NCBI GenBank assembly: GCA_028865845.1
Contig: JAGWJK010000328.1
Span: 1-5,829, forward strand
DNA length: 5,829 nt
Direction: 5' to 3'
From: Rhizobiaceae bacterium
GTDB taxonomy: Bacteria; Pseudomonadota; Alphaproteobacteria; Rhizobiales; Rhizobiaceae
The translations under genes were made by a program, and so were the position numbers. Of the stretch, positions 4,702 through 5,829 are shown in pieces; position 1 is the first letter of the stretch, and the number at the start of each line of letters is the position of its first letter. The notes beneath the pieces are model-generated. The model saw only the letters and a program-made list of their open reading frames with translations. It was not told where the DNA came from and did not search any database.

Positions 4702-5829
4702 ATGTCGAAACTTAAGAATTGCATTTCGGCGGCTGCCGCCGGCGTTATGAGCTTGGCGCTGGCTTTGCCGGCTGCCGCTGCTCCGGTGAAGTTTGATTTC
4801 TGGTTCGGCCTGTCGGGCGACCTGGCAAACGTCGTTCAGACGATGTGCAAGAACTTCAATGACTCCCAGACCGATTATCAGGTCGTCTGCACCAGCCAGG
4901 GCAACTACGACACCACGCTGCAGAACACGATTGCCGCCTTCCGCGCCGGCAAGCAGCCCGCCATCGTTCAGGTTTACGACGTCGGCACCGCAACGATGAT
5001 GCTTTCCGGCGCCTACTATCCGGCCGGCAAGCTGATGGCTGAAAACGGCTACAAGATCGACTGGAACGACTATTTCCCGGGTATCGCCCGTTACTACGCA
5101 ACGTCGAAGGGCGAACTGCTCTCCTTCCCGTTCAACTCCTCGACCGCCCTGCTCTACTGGAACAAGGACGCCTTCGCCAAGATCGGCAAGACCGCAGCTC
5201 CGAAGACCTGGGAAGAAGCCGGCGAAGACCTCAAGGCTCTGAAGGCCGCTGGTTATGATTGCCCGATGGCATCCAACATCTCCGCCGACGAAAGCTGGCA
5301 GATCATGGAGCAGTTCTCGGCTATCCACAACCAGCCGGTTGCCACCAAGAACAACGGCTACGACGGCCTCGACGCCCGTCTCGAAGTCAACAAGACGCTG
5401 TTCGTCAAGTACGTAACCGACCTCAAGAGCTGGTACGATGCCGGTCTCCTGAAGATCAAGTCCAAGCAGCTCGGCCAGGACCCGGTCCAGGCATTCTCGG
5501 CTGGCGATTGCCAGATGATCATGACCTCGGTCGGCGACCACGGCACTGTCGGCAAGACCGCCAAGGCCGGCATGAACTGGGATGTTGCCGAACTTCCGGT
5601 CTACGCCGGTACCGAGCGCAAGAATTCGCTCGTCGGCGGCGCTTCGCTCTGGGTTCTCGCTGGCAAGTCGGCTGACGAATACAAGGGCGCTGCTGCGTTC
5701 CTGAACTTCATCCACGACCCCAAGACCGCCCTCTTCTGGTCGACCAACACCGGCTACATCCCGGTCACGAAGTCGGGCTTCGAATTCATGAAGTCCAGCG
5801 GTTTCTACGACAAGGCTCCCTATAAGGGC
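4702..5829 (+). CDS. ugpB: sn-Glycerol-3-phosphate-binding periplasmic protein UgpB (3' end outside the window)
   Basis: UgpB is the periplasmic receptor of the UgpBAEC ABC importer, which takes up glycerol-3-phosphate and its diesters as a phosphate source. The first 376 residues of a protein usually about 430-440 long are present, with no stop before the window edge. Residues 1-26 are a signal peptide (MSKLKNCISAAAAGVMSLAL, ending ALPAAA). The body aligns by eye along its length with E. coli UgpB: FWFGLSGDL (33-41), GNYDTTLQNTIAAFRAG (67-83), PAIVQVYDVGTATMM (86-100), FPFNSSTALLYWNKDAF (142-158), KNNGYDGLDA, then GGASLWVLAGK (from 312) and the TGYIPVTK segment. These are extracellular-solute-binding family 1 features. 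The start is the ATG at 4702, with AAGGA at 4687-4691, ten bases away. An upstream PhoB box suggests induction by phosphate starvation. The genes for the permeases UgpA and UgpE and the ATPase UgpC probably follow outside the window. Confidence 0.95.
   Translation, partial: MSKLKNCISAAAAGVMSLALALPAAAAPVKFDFWFGLSGDLANVVQTMCKNFNDSQTDYQVVCTSQGNYDTTLQNTIAAFRAGKQPAIVQVYDVGTATMMLSGAYYPAGKLMAENGYKIDWNDYFPGIARYYATSKGELLSFPFNSSTALLYWNKDAFAKIGKTAAPKTWEEAGEDLKALKAAGYDCPMASNISADESWQIMEQFSAIHNQPVATKNNGYDGLDARLEVNKTLFVKYVTDLKSWYDAGLLKIKSKQLGQDPVQAFSAGDCQMIMTSVGDHGTVGKTAKAGMNWDVAELPVYAGTERKNSLVGGASLWVLAGKSADEYKGAAAFLNFIHDPKTALFWSTNTGYIPVTKSGFEFMKSSGFYDKAPYKG

Noticed and set aside
4633..5715. 360-codon open frame on the minus strand opposite ugpB
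   Set aside because: Same effect: in register with ugpB codons, kept open by strong codon bias. It would also run across the ugpB promoter.

Overview
The window looks like chromosomal DNA from a Rhizobium/Agrobacterium-type alphaproteobacterium (Rhizobiaceae). The main grounds are a RopA/Omp2b-type porin with the typical N-terminus of that family, a UgpB-type glycerol-3-phosphate binding protein with rhizobial codon use, and several small secreted proteins of the sort common in that order. Assignment below family level is not possible from sequence reading alone. I see no insertion sequence, phage gene, CRISPR array or sign of recent transfer; this is mostly housekeeping and cell-envelope territory.

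Layout from left to right. Positions 1-558 are largely non-coding and hold the control region of the porin. The porin gene (559-1659, +) is followed by a very clear intrinsic terminator (1692-1727). A TTG-started gene for a small secreted Arg/Tyr/Trp-rich protein (1977-2306, +) converges on a 53-residue secreted His-rich protein (2472-2633, -). The two share a perfect 14-bp hairpin with A and T tracts that can terminate transcription from both sides. About 400 bases with no convincing gene follow. Then comes a complete tRNA-Asn(GTT) unit on the minus strand, with its own terminator (3055-3092), encoded CCA, and a good sigma-70 promoter (3201-3229). A small membrane protein (3292-3606, +) converges, with a 22-base gap, on a NodL/Maa/LacA-type hexapeptide acetyltransferase (3629-4186, -). 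Upstream of the acetyltransferase on the same strand is a 48-residue single-span membrane protein (4313-4459, -). Divergent from that is ugpB (4702 to the window edge, +), the start of a probable ugp transporter operon, preceded by a PhoB box placed exactly 10 bp upstream of a -10 element.

Functionally, the recognisable genes concern the envelope and uptake: an outer-membrane porin for diffusion of small solutes, a phosphate-starvation-induced periplasmic binding protein for glycerol-3-phosphate, and an acetyltransferase that modifies a sugar or similar hydroxyl acceptor. The least described content is the set of four small proteins (109, 53, 104 and 48 residues), two of them exported and two membrane-bound. 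The two shortest are easy for gene finders to miss. I did not find evidence of a novel multi-gene system. The strongest points for a second look are the two overlooked small genes and the Pho-box promoter.
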